A stretch of DNA of 64,000 nucleotides, taken from the NCBI RefSeq assembly GCF_900105865.1, contig NZ_LT629804.1:1934243-1998242 (forward strand), read 5' to 3'. This document shows, piece after piece, positions 61,607 to 64,000 of the stretch (position 1 is its first letter; each line of letters begins with the position of its first letter). Position numbers and translations under genes: made by a program. A model generated the notes under the pieces. It was not told the origin of the DNA, did not search any database, and saw only the letters and a list, made by a program, of their open reading frames with translations. This DNA is from Arcanobacterium phocae (GTDB lineage: Bacteria; Actinomycetota; Actinomycetes; Actinomycetales; Actinomycetaceae).

Positions 61607-64000
61607 TGCTTAGTTTTGTATTTGAGCACGTTGTTGCATTTTGGCGATTGTATTTACTCCCTATTATGGTCATTCTGTTATCAACAGTGATGATCTTTAT
61701 TGGACTAGCAGGACAAGAATACATTGAAACAGTCGCAATCTCATTCTGCACGTAGTTCGCTGACTAATGCCGATATCATAGTTTATAACGATGAAATACC
61801 AGGTCATGAGTTCTTAACAGATGTTGAACGCCTTCCACAGGTGCGCTCTGCTCATTCACCCACACCATTGTGGGGAACAGTTATGAGCGCCTCTGGAGCA
61901 GCACACCTCAACATACTTAACGTCCCACCTAAATCACTACGGAATGAAGATTTCCATGAAGGTACCTACCCCACTGCAACGGACGAAATTGCGTTTACCA
62001 GTTGATATTGCAACCAGCCTCGAAGTAACAGTAGGAGACGAAGTTTTACTTACTATTCCTAGTGTGGGGAAAGCATGGGACATTGCGAAAGATGACCGTG
62101 CGGGGCTTGTATTTCTTATAGTCCACTCAACGAGAACTTCCAGTCATTGTTTAAATGCAATTGCTGGACTCGATATGCGAGAATTATGGGAAAACATTGA
62201 TGGCAAACTCCCAATCGACGCAATGGGAGTATATGTTTTCAAAAAATCTGGCGTAACGCTAGAAGACCTTAAAGAATCATTGCTCAGTATCCCGGGAACG
62301 ATTGTTATTACTCGCGAACAGACATATGAGCAGATACTAGCAGAAACTCAGCTCTACATAACAAACTTGCTTGGTCCAGGACACGGTATTTTGTTCCTAC
62401 CGGCACTTGGCACCTTACTTACACTGTATTTCACTGGGCGGAAAATATTACGTTCACGAACGGATGATTATCGACTACTTATCACAATGGGGGCGACACA
62501 AAGTCATATCTTCTTGTTGGCGAGCCTACAACTAATACTAGTTGGTATTCTCACTGTTGCTGCCGGGATCCTCCTTGGGCATATCAGCGGCAAAGTTCTT
62601 CATGTCTTACTACAACTAATTCCTGGGTCTCGATTTCTTTCGCCATATTATCACCCATCACTGTTTACGAGTATCCAGGCGATATTAGTGATGCTAGGTA
62701 TTTTATGTTTAGCCGCAATTCCCTGCGCATGGCAGATAACTGGCTCGCCTTTGTTTTACGACAATAAATCCAACATCGAAGCCTCGACACTAAAATTTGC
62801 CACTCGCCGACTAGCAGGAATCGTCATTATGACGACTCTGCTGGTGTTTTCAGCCGTTGCTAGTCGCCAAGAGACTGATTTTAGCCAGTGGACTTCGTAT
62901 CTCGCGGCTGGTGCGCTTGTAACAATTGCCTTCTTCTGCGCTCTCGTGTTATTAGGTCAGCAAATAATACATACGGTCTTTCGTCAACAGCTATCGCAAT
63001 CGCGAACTTCACTTACTCGTTGCGCAATAGTGAAACGTGCAGACATCTCAGATACCTACCGTAATTCTTTTTTCAGCTCTCGCCTGATCGTTTTGGGAGT
63101 TGGGATGTTGGTTGTTTTGGTGTCAACGCATGTTTCTTCTTCACACGTATTAGAGCATATCGCGGATAAGATAAATCCATTTGATGTGAGCGTTGTTAGC
63201 GACAAAAATTCCGGAACTGGACTAAACGATAGTGTCATCAACTCTGCTATCAAGCAACCAGGAGTAGCATCCCATCTTTCTGTCTATAATGCTGAGATAG
63301 ATGCCTTAATGCCCGATTCTCCAGAAGATTCAATTAACCTCGAAGTCAGAGGATTTACTCGCTCTGATGCTGAGCACTACTTCAGTGAAGACGGAGGTGA
63401 AAACAAAGATATTCCGAGACAAGGGTCCATTCTATGCCTCGAGATGTCATGCTTAACCTAGGAGTTTCAGAAGGAGATTCGTTATCAGTTACCGGCGATA
63501 CTAACGAGGTACACCATCTAGATATACTTGAAAGTAGTGGCCCGTGGATCGTCATGGAATTATCTGATTTGCAATCGTTGCACTCTGCCACGATGATCAG
63601 TGAGTTATGGCTACGGGCAAATGCCACTAAACTGTATGATTTTTCGGCTTTTTTCATCGACTTCCGCACCTCTTTAGTGACAGATAATCTTACCGATGAT
63701 TTCCGAGTCGATGCGGGTGTTACTCAAGATGTTCTTGCTACCGCTGAACGAGCCAATTGGGCCATTCCGATGTTATCGTTCCTCGTGTCTTATGTATTAA
63801 TAGCCGCAAATATCTGCTCGGCTATTGCTCACAGCTTTCCAACATGAACAGCAGTATTACGATACCCGTCTTTTATTGAGTCTAGGAGTGTCTTCAACGA
63901 GCATTAAACGCAACTACCTGACAGAAAGTCTTGGACTTGTTGTTATTGATACCTCTATCGGTATAGTTCTCGGCATCGTTGTAACGCCGATCATTTGGAC
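61606..64000 (+). pseudogene. FtsX-type ABC permease, multiply frameshifted, runs off the window
   Basis: ATG 61606 overlaps the ATPase stop (TAATG). The start is a membrane helix (LYLLPIMVILLSTVMIFIGLAG); an extracellular region and helix groups follow (ILFLPALGTLLTLYFTGRKI, SLQLILVGILTVAAGILLGH, LIVLGVGMLVVLVSTH). Frame changes are inferred near 61727, 61994, 62088, 62112, 62153, 63432 and 63839; corrected frames join family-like text such as SPLNENFQSLF with NAIAGLDMREL. The last part reads QQYYDTRLLLSLGVSS, the usual FtsX coupling region. The C-terminus lies beyond the window. Confidence 0.75.

Noticed and set aside
61944..63461. A single 505-residue membrane protein as read in one frame
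   Set aside because: Its ends join other frames with matching family text, and three +1 sites between 62088 and 62155 show that part of the apparent frame is wrong.

Overview
The window comes from a low-to-mid GC actinobacterium. The actinobacterial signs are GTG starts, GatCAB, an SKI2-like helicase with a DUF3516-type tail, EttA, oligoribonuclease, DUF2871, and a 16S-23S-5S operon with an actinobacterial leader. Base composition looks close to 50% GC by eye. Together with fermentative genes (pyruvate formate-lyase, aspartase, malic enzyme, a formate/nitrite channel), this fits the Actinomycetaceae (Arcanobacterium/Trueperella/Actinomyces-like). The genus is an inference. I see no phage, insertion sequence or CRISPR array; most of the window is core chromosome.

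Layout. 1-5.6 kb: YigZ fragment, cysteine operon (leader peptide, cysK, cysE), rpiB, M13 peptidase, acetyltransferase. 5.6-15.2 kb: aminopeptidase N, FNT channel, luciferase-like oxidoreductase, DAACS symporter, lone EIIB-like domain, malQ, thioesterase. 15.2-23.7 kb: ettA, an SSB paralogue, a pair of dynamin-like GTPases, tRNA-Arg, orn, tRNA-His, an ATP-grasp protein and a YgjV-like membrane protein with an acetyltransferase-like tail. 23.7-32.1 kb: two identical tRNA-Lys genes, a MacAB-like efflux trio, helicase, yggS, a TipA-like MerR regulator and a lipoprotein gene broken by a stop codon. 32.1-44.5 kb: pflA, a small glycyl-radical protein, pflB, ilvE, aspA divergent from an aspT-like antiporter, thrE, a methyltransferase, nhaA and DUF2871. 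44.7-50.2 kb: rRNA operon on the minus strand. 50.3-56.4 kb: malic enzyme, gatCAB, phospholipase D family protein. 56.4-64 kb: ligA and a histidine kinase/response regulator/ABC transporter locus carrying many single-base frame breaks.

How the genes work together. CysE makes O-acetylserine for CysK, and a 21-codon upstream ORF with three clustered Cys codons probably acts as a cysteine-sensing attenuator. PflB lacks its own glycyl-radical segment; the segment is a separate downstream gene followed by the activase, so the enzyme appears to be built in two pieces. Aspartase, aspartate antiporter, malic enzyme, PFL and the FNT channel suggest mixed-acid fermentation with C4-dicarboxylate metabolism. 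MacAB-like efflux genes, TipA-like MerR and the broken kinase/ABC locus are the accessory stress and antimicrobial-response layer.

Most notable: the cysteine leader peptide, the split PFL, the frame-broken ligA with a dense cluster of mostly +1 lesions in the last 5.6 kb, and a candidate cation-responsive RNA before nhaA.
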